Of a stretch of 64,000 bases of DNA, positions 1 through 13,734 are shown piece after piece. A program made the translations under genes and the position numbers. Positions within the stretch are counted from its first letter, which is position 1. Each line of letters begins with the position of its first letter. Under the pieces are notes generated by a model. That model made no database searches and was not told the DNA's origin. It saw only the letters and a list, made by a program, of their open reading frames with translations. This DNA is from Acanthornis magna (Eukaryota; Chordata; Aves; Passeriformes; Acanthizidae), in assembly GCA_036785705.1 (NCBI GenBank), contig JAWUZG010000084.1:4833001-4897000 (forward strand). Direction: 5' to 3'.

Positions 1-2586
1 TAAAACCCACCATCCACCCCCACATGGAGTGAGGGGAGCTTGGCATTCACTATTTTCAGCCAGAGCCTTCACATTACCTCAAAGATCAATGGATTGAAAA
101 GCTGAGGGAATTAGGGATTCTCAGTTCCCAGCATAACAACATTAAGTACCTCTGCAACTCCCAGCCATGTTTTTTGCACTCCTTCTGTACAAATAAAGTC
201 ACATCTAGAGCAGAACTATGCTACACCTTCACTTGGGATTTACATTTTTGGGATTCTTGTATTTTTTTAGACCAGCAGAGATCACTGATGAAGCCATCTG
301 ACTTGCAAAACACAAACTACATAATTTCAGCTCAACATTCTCATATGAATCTTACTTAAGCTGGTCTTCTAGTTTAGGGTTATAGCTAGGTTTGGGTAAA
401 AATTGCAAAAAAGACCTGCAAACTAAAATTTTGCAGTAACAATGCTCACTGTGCCCTGAAATAATTTTCCAGATTCATATCCATTATTCTCCAGTCACTG
501 AAGCATATTTTGGGGAGAAAAATGTTGGTCTGAAAATTAAGAAAATAAGTATTTATAAAAAGGTCAGAGACAAAATTTTTAAGCCAGTACCATTTTGAAC
601 CTATTTAATTCCATCTATTAATAAAAATGGTGCTGACAAGTGCTGGTTTCTGTACCAAAGACAAACTCACAGTCAAAAACCACGAGGCAAATCATTTGTG
701 AAGACAAGTGATCCAAAACACCTGATGTGGGTTCTCACCGTGTTTGCAGGCTCCTGATGGCTTTAAACCACCCCAAAATGAGGCAGTTGTGTCCCATGTC
801 CCATGGAAGTGTGTTGCTACCCTTCCCCTCATGCCAGTCTCAGCTCCGGCCAGGCTCTGTGGAGACCTGAGCTTGTTTTATGTAGCTGGATTTGCTTTTA
901 TAGCTGGATTGGTATCTCGACCAAATCTTTTAATCAAAAATTGAATCCTAGTGCAAATGCAAAGGAATGAATACCTGCACTAGACAGATCAGCCCATTCC
1001 TTTTGACTGCTGCCCCCACTTACAATTTAAAACATCAAAATCCATCGTGAGGCTTCAGCCAGGCTGTATTAGACACAGCATTGTCCTAAGAGCAGATCCA
1101 CAACTTTCAGCTCTCTTCCAAGCTTTGTCACAAGCTTGTGTTCCAAGTTCCTATCTAGTTCTGGTTAATAAACATGTCTCAGCTGAATATTCTGAAATGT
1201 TAAGGTGTCATCTATCACACCTAAGGTTTGTGAAATCCCTTTGATTCGGCTGTGAAGATCCCCGAAAGGGCAGAGTATCTTTATAGACTTTTAGCAGCAT
1301 AGCAGAAGTTAAAAGTCACCCAGTAATCCTTGGGTTTTTAAGAGGAAAGTTGCTACCACCTCTGCACAGCTTAGGTCTGCTCCACATCCTCCCCAGCATT
1401 AGTCAGCCAAATAGATCAGATTCCCTTGGATGCAGAGAACTTTCTGAGACTTTTAGCACTTCCTCCCTCACTCCCACTGTGTTCCCATCACAGCCTATCC
1501 CAAAACTGAAAGGGCTGAGAGTTCTTGCCTCAGGGAGACACTGAGTTCTGTTTTATTGCCTCCAATTAACTCAGAGGGAGCAGTAAAACAGAAAGGTTGG
1601 CTTTTGATGATGTTTTCACTTCAAAGCACTACACCCTCTTAAATTCTTCAGCTGCCCCATCAGGGCACAGAACAAAGTGCACAATAGCAAGAATGTTCAA
1701 AGGAGCATTGGGGGAATAAGAACCCACAGAAACCCTGCAAGACCATTTCCCAGAACATTTGGTCTTTAATTCAGGATTTTGGATATGCACCAATATCTAT
1801 TTGAGTCTCCCGCGCAAAAAAAAAAAGTGAAAATTTAATGGAAAACTCACTGAGCTCTTTTTCATCCTGCAAGGCACAATAGTTGCTGTACGAGCCAAAA
1901 GTAACTGGTAACCAAGAATTAAAAGAAACAGCACCTGCTGGCCTTTTCCCACTTTTCACTGCAGCTCCATGTTTTCTGCCTCCGGAGCTCACCAGTATAT
2001 GAGAATTATAGATACAGACTCAGTTACTTGATGAGCAGTGCTGCAACAGAACATTTTCCTTTTGTATCTAAGTCTTCTCCTGGACAGAGATTTTACCTTT
2101 CAAAGCAAGAAAAGACCAAAACCAAACAAGGTGAGCAATATGAACAAGTGCAGAAATACTGCAGGCTGTGAAGAGCACAATGCATTGAGATATCAGCCAA
2201 ATATTCCCTTGGATAGAGTCCAGCCTTACATCTACTGCAGAACTGATTAATTGGGAAAGGACAAACAGAGGAAGAGAAAGGGAACAAAATTGTGCTTAGC
2301 TTAAGTGTTTGACCTGAATATCTCAAAATGCTTTGTAAGGAAAGATCAATACTAATGCTTCTCAGCTAAGATCTGGCATATGAATTTAGCAAATCAGCAA
2401 GTCAGAAGCAAGCTAGTCAAATCAACTGCACATCTCGTATTAAATTGATGCTTAGCAGACACATGGCCCAAAATAAATCCAATCCATCACTTGATTTTTG
2501 GAGAATGCAGTGAATGCATTTCAATGTCTGCTTTTAACATGGAAAAGATTTGCAGTATTACATTGCTTACAGAATATGCTCAAAAT

Positions 2587-2694
2587 TTATAAATATGCCA
2601 TCTCACGCAGGCAGCAGTGAGATGAATTCTTGCAGATTTTTTATAAATGTGCCATCTCATGCAGGCAGCAGTGAGATGAATTCTTGCAGATTTT
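2587..2694. repeat. 54-bp tandem duplication (2 copies)
   Basis: Two head-to-tail 54-bp units, 2587-2640 and 2641-2694, each starting TTATAAAT and ending TTGCAGATTTT. They differ at about two positions (A/G and C/T), so the duplication is recent. The unit length is a multiple of three, but no gene is recognised. Confidence 0.92.
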
Positions 2695-5600
2695 TTTTCA
2701 GAAACATATTTAAGATAAAAACGTATTACATCAGCCTGCCTATGCTGGCTCATCACATCAAGAACAGGACATGAAAGAGAGAACTCCAGGTGACTTCAGG
2801 TATCACTGCATAGCCTGTTTCACAGGTGGTACCCCTGCCTTGCCAGGAGATGGAGCTGAGGCCAAGCAGTTGGAAGAGATGAATGCTCTGCCAAACTAGC
2901 TCAAAAGTCCAGGAGAAGGAAGTGCAAGAGTAATCCATGTACTTGCTCTTGATCAGCCAAGTGAGACCAGCTTCCCCTATTACAAGAAGCTGGCCCAGGG
3001 TCTGTGTGCTCTCAGCCAGACTCTTTCTCCGTGATTAAATAATTCATTTTCAGGACCCACCATCAAATTCAATCAAGAGCAGGGTCACAGCCCTCAGCTA
3101 CTGGAGATCAAGTCAGAAATGAGGAGAGAACAGGGAAGAAGCAGCATGTTCATAAAGTTATTTATGTTGTGCCGAAACTGTAGAAAGGTGGACTTAAAAC
3201 TCTTTGGGGGGTATTTCCAGGCTGAAATCTGGGTAGTGGGCTTGGGTTTGTGAAAGATTGCAACATACAGAGTTCCCACTTTTCAACATGGAAATGGAGA
3301 CACAGAACAAGAGAGACAGAGAGGAAAACTGCAACAAAGTTAAGATCAGAACTTTGTCTTCTGACACTACCAGAGCAAAGTGAGCACGTGGGATGCACAA
3401 AGTCAGCCCAAGCTCAAAGAGCAAGCCATTTCAGAAAGATGGGGAAAGCCAGGCCAAACAGGATTACTGAACAATGATGGGTTAATTCCTGCATTTTAAT
3501 TAAAATACAGTCAGTAGCAGGATCCCCTGCATCGACATTTATCCTTCTAGCTGCCCCACATGGATACACCCACAGTAAGCTGCACTGGCACAAAGGCAGG
3601 AGCGCTGCTCTGTTCCAGCTCTGCCATCAGATGGCAGAACAGCACCATTTCTGCCATGGAGGTGGATGATCTGTGTGCCATGGTTTGGTGTATAAATAGT
3701 CAGCCATGCCAGCAGCCTGCAGAAATCAAAATGAATTGTTTTCCCTCTGCACTGCAAGACAAAACTCATTCAAATACAGTGAGATGTTTAAAATCATATC
3801 AAAAAGTTTAGTTCATGATCCTTTTACGACTCTGTAGAAATTAATTTCACAAAGAAATTTTCGTGATTGCAGAGAAGGCTTAAGGAAAACTGGGAAATCT
3901 ACAAAGTTCTCTAATCGTAATGAGGAACCACATGATGAATGACAGTGACACAGAGTCAGCACAGATCTTGCTGCAGGATTTCTGTCTGGCTTTGCCAGTT
4001 TTGTGTCTCATTCTCAATGCTGAGGGTACAAGGGACAGGAATTTGCAAACCCTTTGTGCCCCACAGCAAACCTGAGTAGGATTCACCCTCGTACAAGTAG
4101 ATGCACTGACACAAAGCCATCTGGGTTTAAGCTGCAGATAGCTTAGAATTCTCCAGCTGATTTATATTTCTATTTTTTCCCTTTCATAACCAGACTCCTG
4201 CTCTCAAGCAGCTTTTACCAATGCAACCACCTGCAATATCTGCTGCCCCAGGGACTCACAGCTGAGGCATTACCAGCAAAGAAACACTGGTTCTTTCCTT
4301 TAGGGAACAGACCTTGTGCTACAGTAAAAACCACAGCAGGATGAGAGATGTGAAGTAGAAAACCTTAGTTTTGAAAACCAGGGGATTCCCTGTCTCTGCA
4401 ACAGTTGATGTAGTGATAAATAATGAGGAAATGAGAATTCTGCCTTAAAAAGTATACAGTGCTTTGAGTGTGCAAACACAACTGAAGCCTTCGAAAAAAT
4501 AATTGGGAAGAGACAAAAAGAGTGAAAGCAAAAAAGCTAAATAATTGAGCTACTAAAAAACCCTATGTTGTTTGTACGTAATATAATCATGCAAGCTCTG
4601 AAGTAGAGGCATTGATATACAGCCACCCCATCGCTCTGCTTTGGAAGGGATAAATTCCAGCTGTCTCAGCAATATTAAGCAAAGTTGACAGAGCTTAAGG
4701 GTTTAGGTCACTCCTGTCAGGCCTGCAATGACAGACCAGAGCCAGCTCCCAGCAGCACATTGCAACAAAATGATCACCAAAGAGTCTTAATGGCTTAAGG
4801 AAATGAATTTAAAGGAGTTCCAGGGCCGAGGTGAAACTGCAGTGGGTGGAAAACTGAACTGTGCCACTGGTCGATCCTCTTGAGCAACTCAGCCAAGAAC
4901 TGGAGGCCTTAATGAACGTCACAGAGCACCACAGAAACCACACCAGGCTCAAAGACAGGAAGGCTTTTGCCTTTCATCAGCAGATGTGAGAGATTCACAC
5001 CATCAGCAGGAGCTGAAACTATTGAATTCTTTACGAAAACAACTGCAATAGAGCCCTCCTAAACCAGGCAGGCAAGTTTTAATGTCGGCCTCTTTCTTGA
5101 AGACATTGATTTCTGACACAGTGCCACAAGGAGATTGGTCACCCCATTTTTTCCTGGCTCAAAGATGTGTGAATCCAACCAGGCAGACACAGTGTTAATT
5201 TTAAAAGGACAAGCTTTGCTCTTAAGTTGATGCGAACAGGAGACAGAACTAAACTACCTACAAATTCTGTGCGTGCTTAAGACTTCATGGCCTTGGGGGT
5301 TGGCCACACAGTTGTGAGCAGCACTGTGCTGATCGTGCAAGAGCTTTGGCCAGGTCTGAAAAAATAAAAAAGCCAAAAAACCAGGCACACAACAAAGTAC
5401 AGAGCAAATACTAACTCCCTACAGAAAAAACAGCTGAAACACACTGAATAGCAGCGTTTCTTTCACAACTTTGTGCACAATGCAACCCTTTTTATGTAGG
5501 AAAGTGCCATGTCAAGCCCTCGGAACACTGCAGTTCACAAATACTGCAGAATGCTGTAGTTTCATGCCACTCTGTGCTGGTTTATATTGAACTAGCACAC

Positions 5601-7162
5601 ACCACTTTCTGCACTGTTCCTTGCTCTAATGCAATATGTATGGGGTTGCATCACTAATTTATGGTTTAGGAACTCTCTACCTTCTCTAGAGCAAGGTTCG
5701 GGAGAAAATGTAGTTTTTAGTATCTTTTCACGTGAAAAAAAGCCTCAGCACATAAAGCTTGAGTTGGTACATTTGTGGACAGGCAGATGGATGAGAGGAA
5801 TTGGGGTAGGATAGATAAATAGCACAGCAAACCAGTGAGGCACATCTTTATCTCCAGAGTAACCTACCAGAAAAAAAAACCCCACAAAATCCCCAAACAA
5901 GCAAAAACCAAACAAAAATCCCACACCCTGTTATTTCTACCTGCAATGTTAGAGGCCCTCAGCGGGCTTAGTGCAGTCTTTGGCAACCTGAACTGTTCCC
6001 AGGTAGCAAGAAAGCAAAGCAAAATGTTCCTTCAGCTTCAGAGCCTCTCTCAGCCTGCAGGAAGGATGCTGGATTTAGGACTATGGAGAGTTAATAATTC
6101 AAGCAATCTCCAATATTGTCATTGTTACCGGCAGGAAAGAACCATGCAAGGAAGGAGTGATTACTTACTAGGTGTGCTCAGTGTGAGTCATTTTTCAAAC
6201 AGCAGACAGATTTGAGCTGAAGGCTGCACTGCCTCAAACCTGTCCCATGGGCCAGGATTCACCACTGAGCACAAGAAGTTTCTGGTTACAGCCTGATTTT
6301 CTGTGCTCTCACAGCCTTTGTCACTTGTGAGCTCTGTCCAGCCAAGGTTCTCCTGTCCAGATTAAGTCAAAAATAAAGTTGACACACACAAAGCAACTGT
6401 CCGACCTCCATAAAAGTGAAAAAAAGTGACAAAGATTTTGGGTGCACTTTGGCTTAAAACTTCTTTAACTTGAAATTTTAGTTTTTAGTTATACCCATTC
6501 ATTCCTCACTGTGAAATACAAAGAACAAGATTCTATCATTGGTACAATTAAATAAACAAAACTAGAATTTCATATCAATTAGTGTTGCATGAGTGGCCAC
6601 TGCAAAGGTTAGAACAGCAGAATGGATAAAATAATTAAAACCAAGAAAAACAAAAAACCAAAATCAATTCAGAACCTCTAAAATGCAACTCTTCTGTTGC
6701 ACATTTTACACCCATTTTTGACAACTTGGATGCTTAAAAACTTCAATATGTAAAACTCCAGCTGAGGAGCTATAGAGGGGTTATAGAGGAGTTATGAGAA
6801 GTCCAGCTGAGGCTTAATAATCTTGACTTCTTGTCCAAACAACTGAGGCCAGAGGAAGCTCCACTTTGCCATAATTTGATTGCTATTAGTACCCAAACAC
6901 CCCAGCAAGCACTGCAGACTTCACTCATGCAAAGTTCTCTCCTACAGAGAGCTTATGATTCCTGAAGCAAAAAGTGCAGCTTTTAGAATTAAAGTTTAAA
7001 TTTAATCATCTGCTGCTGTGTAGCTTTAATTGGCCAGCCTCAAATGGCATCTGAGCTGGGTTGTTTGCCTGTTTAAACTTTTTTTTTTCCTTTCAGGAAA
7101 CTTCTCTCTAACCGGAACAATCCTCTTTACCCAACAAAATGTGAGGTGTAATTGTGTACAAG

Positions 7163-7292
7163 AATGATAGCATGGTTTGGATTGGGAGGGACCTTAGGGA
7201 TGATTCAGTTCCAGCCCCTGCCATGGACAGGGACACCTCCCACTGCACCAGATTACCCAGAGGCCCATCCACCCTGGCCTTGAATCATTGAC
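7163..7292 (-). mobile_element. CR1 LINE 3'-end fragment
   Basis: The plus strand shows the reverse complement of a CR1 3' UTR: ATAGCATGGTTTGGATTGGG, AGGGACCTTAGGGATGATTC, then CCAGCCCCTGCCATGGACAG, CACCTCCCACTGCACCAG, CATCCACCCTGGCCTTGAA. The element is therefore on the minus strand and is 5'-truncated, as is usual. Several substitutions indicate an old copy. Confidence 0.85.
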
Positions 7293-8664
7293 AGGAGCTG
7301 GTTTTGCCATTCAAAGTCTCCTTGATGCAACATTTGTTTCCACGGGCGACTCACTTCGCCCTTTCCCTTGGCGCTCCCGTATTTGGAATCAACGGCGGCA
7401 GGACCAGGCCTGGTCTGTTTGCCAAGCTCCACCCGGCCAGGCTTGAGGCTGCAGACTTTACCATGGACACCCTGAGAGATTCCTAAACAACCAGGAGGGC
7501 TCTAGAGAGGCTGCAGGAATGCGAACACCTTGGAGCTGCCTCCAGGATTTCCCGTGTTTCCCCTCCCTGCACGCAGAGCACTCGGAGCCACGGCAGCAGT
7601 GACAGAGTGAAGCCCTGCCCCAACACAGGAGAGACTAGCAGCTGTGTGAGACAGGGCCAGAGCTCTGCCAGGGCACCCGACCACCAGGACACTGCACAAG
7701 AATCAGCCCCTGCTTGCGTCTGACAGCCCAATTAAGTTTTCAGGAGCAGAGCACACAGTAATTACCACCAGCAGCACTCTCTCTGCTCATCACTGCTTAT
7801 CCAAAGGTCTGTGTGCAACAACAGCCCATTGTACCAGCCCCGTGGTAAAACCTCCTCTTTTGGCTCATCCTCCCTGTTCAAATGAGTTGTCACTCCAAAA
7901 AAAACCACACCAGAGCAACAGCATCCGCAATATTGTTACTAACAGGGTCCCAGCACTTTCTCTCCACCACTGCTTAGCTCTGCATTCAAGCTGGCTTTAA
8001 AAATTAACTCTAGAACACAGCTCCTACAGAGCTGCAGGAAAAGTAAAACTAAAATTATATTTTTTCCCCTCAAATGTGTGCAGTTAATAGCTCCTAGGCT
8101 GTTTGCATTAACTGGCAGGAGGACGCTGCCTTTCAGGGAACTGAACCTGCTCATCTACCTTCACCTCTCCATTAACTGCTCCCTGTTCAAGCATGTGTAC
8201 AGGGCACTTTTAAGCTCTGGTACTGTCTCTCACCGAGTTCATTTACTAACTGTCAAGCTTTCAACTCGAACAGTAAACAAACTGCAGCTTACACATCTTA
8301 ATGCAGCCATGAAAATAGCTTTTATGACACAGCTTTTAATTTTTCAGGCTCTTTATTAATCCTTTCTATTCACAACTCAGTTGTCCTGGAACAGAACTTA
8401 TTGACAACACATACACTGGCTCTCTGTGCAGTAGCTGAACAAACACACAGCTATAAGGCTCCAAACTACATTCAATACACCTGTCAGGGTGAAATGGAGA
8501 TGATAAACCTTCCAGGTCCTTGGAGCAGTGGAAATCCTCTTGTCCACCTTGCACTGCAAGCATTAAAGCTTTTGCTACGAAGATGGACATCGAAAAGCCA
8601 TTCATACATTTGTGTAAATATATAAGTGTGTGTGTGCACACAGATAGCCTTGTAGAATTTACAC

Positions 8665-8695
8665 AAAAAAAAAAAAAGAAAAAAGAAAAGAAAAG

Positions 8696-8726
<31 letters not shown>

Positions 8727-8796
8727 GAAAAGAAAAGAAAAGAAAAGAAAAGAAAAGAAAAGAAAAGAAAAGAAAAGAAAAGAAAAGAAAAGAAAA
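8665..8796. repeat. A-run and (AAAAG)n microsatellite
   Basis: An A-run from 8665 turns into AAAAG pentanucleotides that continue to 8796, with one AAAAAAG interruption near 8715-8722. About two dozen units. Long Phe/Ser/Leu- or Lys/Glu-rich ORFs crossing it are artefacts. Confidence 0.97.
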
Positions 8797-11700
8797 TCAT
8801 GTAATTTTTATTTGGATGTTGGCACTAGCATTTTAATCTGCTATTTAATAATGAGATTGCAAATGTTTAATTTTGATTTTGATACAATTTGGCCTGCCTA
8901 AATATTCACAACATAGCAGGTAGTCAGCAAAGTGTTAAACTTCAAGGAATTTGAAAAGTATTGCCTGCATAGATTATTTACTCAAGTACTTATAAAGCAC
9001 AACATTGGTAACAGGCACCACTTACAAACAGTCCCCTGAGGCAAGACTCTGCTTAAGAAGTTAATTACCAGGTAAGAGTGATCTGGGCTCTGCATTTCTC
9101 AGCTCCCAACAAACAACTAATCTTCAGTCATTCCTCTCTAAAGAAAAAGAAGTGAAAGGACAGCAGCATCAGAAAATCTGTTACGATAATGTTACAGTCT
9201 GAGTACATATCAAGGGTAATTGCATGTCACTTCTTCAGAACACTGAATATTGCTTTTCTAGTAAGCTTAATAAGACACACGGCTCAAAATGTTAATGCAG
9301 TTAAACCCAAGCAGACCCTACCAATTCATATCACGGATTCAAATTATTTTTGCCCAAAACATGCCAGACAGCCAGGAGTCTGTTATTCAAAACCTGCAAT
9401 ACAATCAAATTTCACTTACAGCCTTTGTACCTTTTATCTTCCCTCACATAGTTCATTTTGGCAGAACAGAATTAAACAGCCTGAGACATCACCCTGCAGC
9501 AATTTTACAATAAACTAAAACCAATTCCTGCAGGAGCAAAAATCAGTGTTTCTAATAATTTGGTAAGGGTGTTTACTTCCTAAATACAATCTCTAAGGCG
9601 GTTACAATTTCCATCCTAAAGGAAAAGACAACAGTAGAAAGATTTTAAGAGCAGTGATTCATCATCTAACTTCCTTTTTAACTTTCATTTTCCATTCTTC
9701 TTTCAGTCAGGTACAAATGCTACCACAACCTCTGTAAGTTTTATTTAATCCAGTTGTATAAAATCAGGCACTTTTTTACCACTTTCCCATTCCTTTTTTA
9801 CACAAGTATTTCTTGCTATCTAAAGGTAGCAGGGCAGAAGGCTTTAGCCAAGTCTCAAGCAGTAATTTCTGCAAAAAGGCTGAAATGTTTCCTCCCCTCT
9901 CCCAGTCTCCCACCTGCAGTCTGTGTCCATCTCTGTCTGTGACTGACTTCCTAAAAGATCCTGTGAAACTGCTGCTGCTGAAGGGAACAAGCAGCGGCTT
10001 CTACAAGAGTGTCTGAGAAGACGCAGCAGCAATCAGCTGCATGAATGGAGCAGGAGACAAACTGGGTAGGAAAACTGTCAGTAGATACCCTCAGTTTAAA
10101 GTGGGGGCAGCCCATTCTTTCAGCATCACTTGAGGCACAGCTGAGCTTGTTCTTCTCCTGTTCTAAAGCCCCAGGCAGTTATTGTGCAACACCTGTGTCT
10201 TTTTGCAGCACCACCTGCTAATAGTTACCTGTTCTAAACTCTCCCACCTGGGTTTCTAAAAATAAGGTGGTGATCTTAACATAGGAGCCAGCCAATGTGT
10301 CATAGGTGGGAAGAGGAATTAAGAGAAAGATGACCCGTATGAAGATTTCATGCTTGAAAGATTATAATCATCCACCATGAGGCAAGTTATCATCTCCACT
10401 TGTCATGTTTTACTAGCTTTATGACAGCAAATGCAAAAAACATTTCAGTGTGGTGACAACAACCTCTCAGGATCGTGAAGGGTGTTACTTTGAGTGTGCA
10501 GGTGACATCAGCTTTCCATTTAAGGTTTTTTTCTGCATCTGCAGTGCCTGAAGAGATGGCTCTGTCAGGTAAGTGACTTTGCCATGCCACCACACACCCA
10601 GCTTAACCCTAAATGATGCCTGACATAAAAAGGTGCATTGCTAAACCTGCATACCAAGCACCTGGAAAGCTACCACAAGTAAAAGGAGCATCTTTTTCCA
10701 AATTCTTCATTCAGCTTCTGTGACAGCAATGCTGATCACTGCTGGCTCCCAAGATAATAACATTTCAACAAGACAGGAAGCAAAAATCCCAAGTTTCCAC
10801 CAGAATGACTGAAGTGACAAGACTGTATGAGTCCAAAATAAAGAAAAAAAGAAGTGCCAAGAAGAACTGGCTGATGTTTTTGCACTTGCTTAAAAAAAAT
10901 TCATTTCTAATTAGAAGCAAAGTTATTTGATAGGTATCAGGACAACCTTTAAAGAGAAAAGCACCAACTGCTTCCATATTCTGTGGCTCTGAGTTTTCAG
11001 AGCATTTTTCTTTTGAAAACATGGAACTGGTCTTGGTCCCTCTAACCCGGGGACTGCTATTAAAAAAGCCTTTACAGAATACTGTTGGAGTATAAGTCCC
11101 TAAAATATCTTCAGCTACCTGATGTCCCATAGAATTTCAAGTCACATTTCATGCTCTTTGAACTCCTCAATAGGTGCTAAGCAGCCACTGGCTCTGAAAT
11201 GCAGAAACCACATGGAATGCAGAAACCAGCAAAGCAGCAGCTAATCTATCCAGAAGGTGACTTACTGGGCTAAGTACAGCACATTCCTATTAAAAATGGA
11301 TAGACTTGGTTTTAAATTAGAGTCGCAAAGAGTGGAAGTTACCTTGCATGTTTTTCTTTCCAAATCAAATATTTATCAGAGGAAAACCACAGGTGTCACT
11401 GACAAGGAGAGATTAGCTGTGACTTAAAACCACACACCTGGATTGAAAAGTAGTGAGACATGCTCTGCTTACGAAGCAACCTTAACAGTGCATGTGTTAT
11501 CCCAGGCAAATTAGAAGCCTTTCATTTGTTTCCAAGAATTAGAATTTAATAGTATTAAAAGACCCAAGTCACATTTCCCCTGGTATCTACAGTGCCTGGC
11601 ATTAATGAAGTGTTTACAACCAAGAGCATCCAATCTTTTTGTCTCAAGTCAGCTGAGTGGGTGGCAGGAGCAGAGGCACCAATGGCAGCATCTGGGGTGG

Positions 11701-13734
11701 GGAAGGAAAACAAAGGAGCCAAGAGTTTTGAAGAGTTGGTTTGCTCAGTGTGATTGAACATTCCATAAAATATTCCAAACATACAGAACTTACCGAAGCA
11801 TATTTAAATCCAGAGCTCTGGTCTTCTTTTTTAAAAAGCCTATTCGGCAAGGGGACATGGAACCTAAGACCTAAACATGGAAGCAGCCTACTGGATTGGC
11901 ACTGGTGCCACGTGATACAGAGGAAAAAGGTGATTATTGTGAGCCTTACTTTAGATCTGACAGTGACTTGAATCCTTACCCTTACAAAATTCTAAACCTA
12001 TGTGCTGTGCGCATCAGGCAACAAAGAGCAGGTTTCTGACCTAAATTGGCAGAGCCTTTATGAAACAGGAAAGGTAAGACAGGCTTGAAATACAAAGGCA
12101 GACAAAAAACAACCAATCTCTCTCAAAGTGACTTCACACAGTTGGAGAATACATGAAAACAGGTATTAACCAATTTCAGCCTGCTTCTCCCTTAATTTAA
12201 CAATTTCCTTTTGTTTCCGTAAGTCTCTCTCTCCCACCCCACAATGTGACTGCTTTTGCAAAGTCTCTGCTTATTTTAAGCATTTGCCTTATGATTCTGA
12301 ATCATACTGAGAGAACAGTATACTACAGGAAATCAAGTCTCCTAGCTTTAGATTCTTGAATTCCACCCAAGTAGGTGCCTAAAACAGCAAGCATAACTAT
12401 TTGTGTCCCTGGACATCCAGTTCTGGGATAATTTCATCAGGAATGAAGGAAAGGATGAGCTACTGAGTTTCATAAAGATAAAAATATTCAACCATATTAT
12501 GCCATCTTGTGTGTGGATTAAGGCTGACATGATACATGAAAGTTAATAGTGTCTAAGCACTGAATCATTTTCACTGAAGTAGCAAATCAGATGTTTGTTG
12601 ATAGTTGATAAAAACAAGAATAGCACAGCTACTTTCTGCTGCTGGTGGACTGTACTGCTGCTTCTACACAGAGGACATAGCAGAATCTCCCAACACATGG
12701 GGCAAGGGCAACTTAAGATTTAATGCTCATTCTACACCCCAGAAAACTGTAACTAAGTGGTGGTTTTCATTTTTTAATTTCCAAGAATTGATGGCAAGTT
12801 TACTTTTTTCCATACGCTCATTAAGAAGCAAGAGAGGCCTTGCTTCTCCACATCATGCCATGAGTTTTCCAAAAGTGAGGGCAGCTACAGAATCACAGTC
12901 CTCAAAGGTATAACAGTTCTATTAGAATGACACTAAAGGCTTATGGTAACAATCACAACACTTGCAGTTAATGCCTGTAACTGAAACAAGAATAAAAAAA
13001 AATCCCATTCACCCTACCTAAGGCCCATGACTCCAAGCATTCCAGTGCATTAATGTGTTGGAACTTTTGCTTTCACCAATTAGTCATGGTTTCTCCCACT
13101 TCCTATAGTAAGAATAAAAGCTGCTCAAAGCTGTCATTGTTCCATATTCCAGAAGACAGTTGCATAATTACTAATTACCTATCAGTGAGTCATAACAGTT
13201 GTGGAGCAGGGAAAGCCAAAGCTCCTGCACTGAAGAAAAGCACTAAGACAACATTAAGGAGAAAAGCATTTATAAATATCTTGAAAGGGGAAGCGGGGTT
13301 AAATTTAGTTCGAGATGGCAGAGCAGCAGCTCGGTTATGCAACCTTTAACTCGCAGTGCTCTGCAGGCAGAAAGGAGGCCAGAGCTGTCTGAGGAGCTGA
13401 GCAGTTCTCCAGAAGAGAGGAAGCAAACCTGGAATTTAAAGTGATGAGACCTGTCAACCTGCTCTTCTAAATTTATGATGGTACAGCACATCTTGAAAAT
13501 AAGAGCAATTTGTATCAGCTCTGCAGGAACTATTTTACCGTTTCTTAGAGATTTACTCAAATACAGTGAATGTTTCCAGGCTAGACAAAAACTGCCCGTG
13601 CTTCAGCACAAAGAGATTGACATAAAAAAATACACTTAAATACACTTACTTACATTTCTCCAGAGCAGTGATTCTTTGGCTTTTCTTCATTTCTGTTTTA
13701 AAGTCTGCTCAACAGATTGGGAAATATGTACAAA

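Larger units (their letters stand above)
1..13734. other. intergenic sequence downstream of FAR1
   Basis: No gene is recognised on either strand. ORFs are 60-145 codons, overlap in multiple frames and show no domain. Recognisable contents are the 54-bp tandem duplication, one CR1 fragment and the AAAAG microsatellite. By conserved vertebrate synteny (FAR1 followed by SPON1 in mammals) SPON1 may lie further in this direction, but no SPON1 exon is visible. Confidence 0.6.

Noticed and set aside
8366..8804. 144- and 94-codon ORFs with Phe/Ser/Leu or Lys/Glu repeats
   Set aside because: Translation of the AAAAG microsatellite, not a gene.
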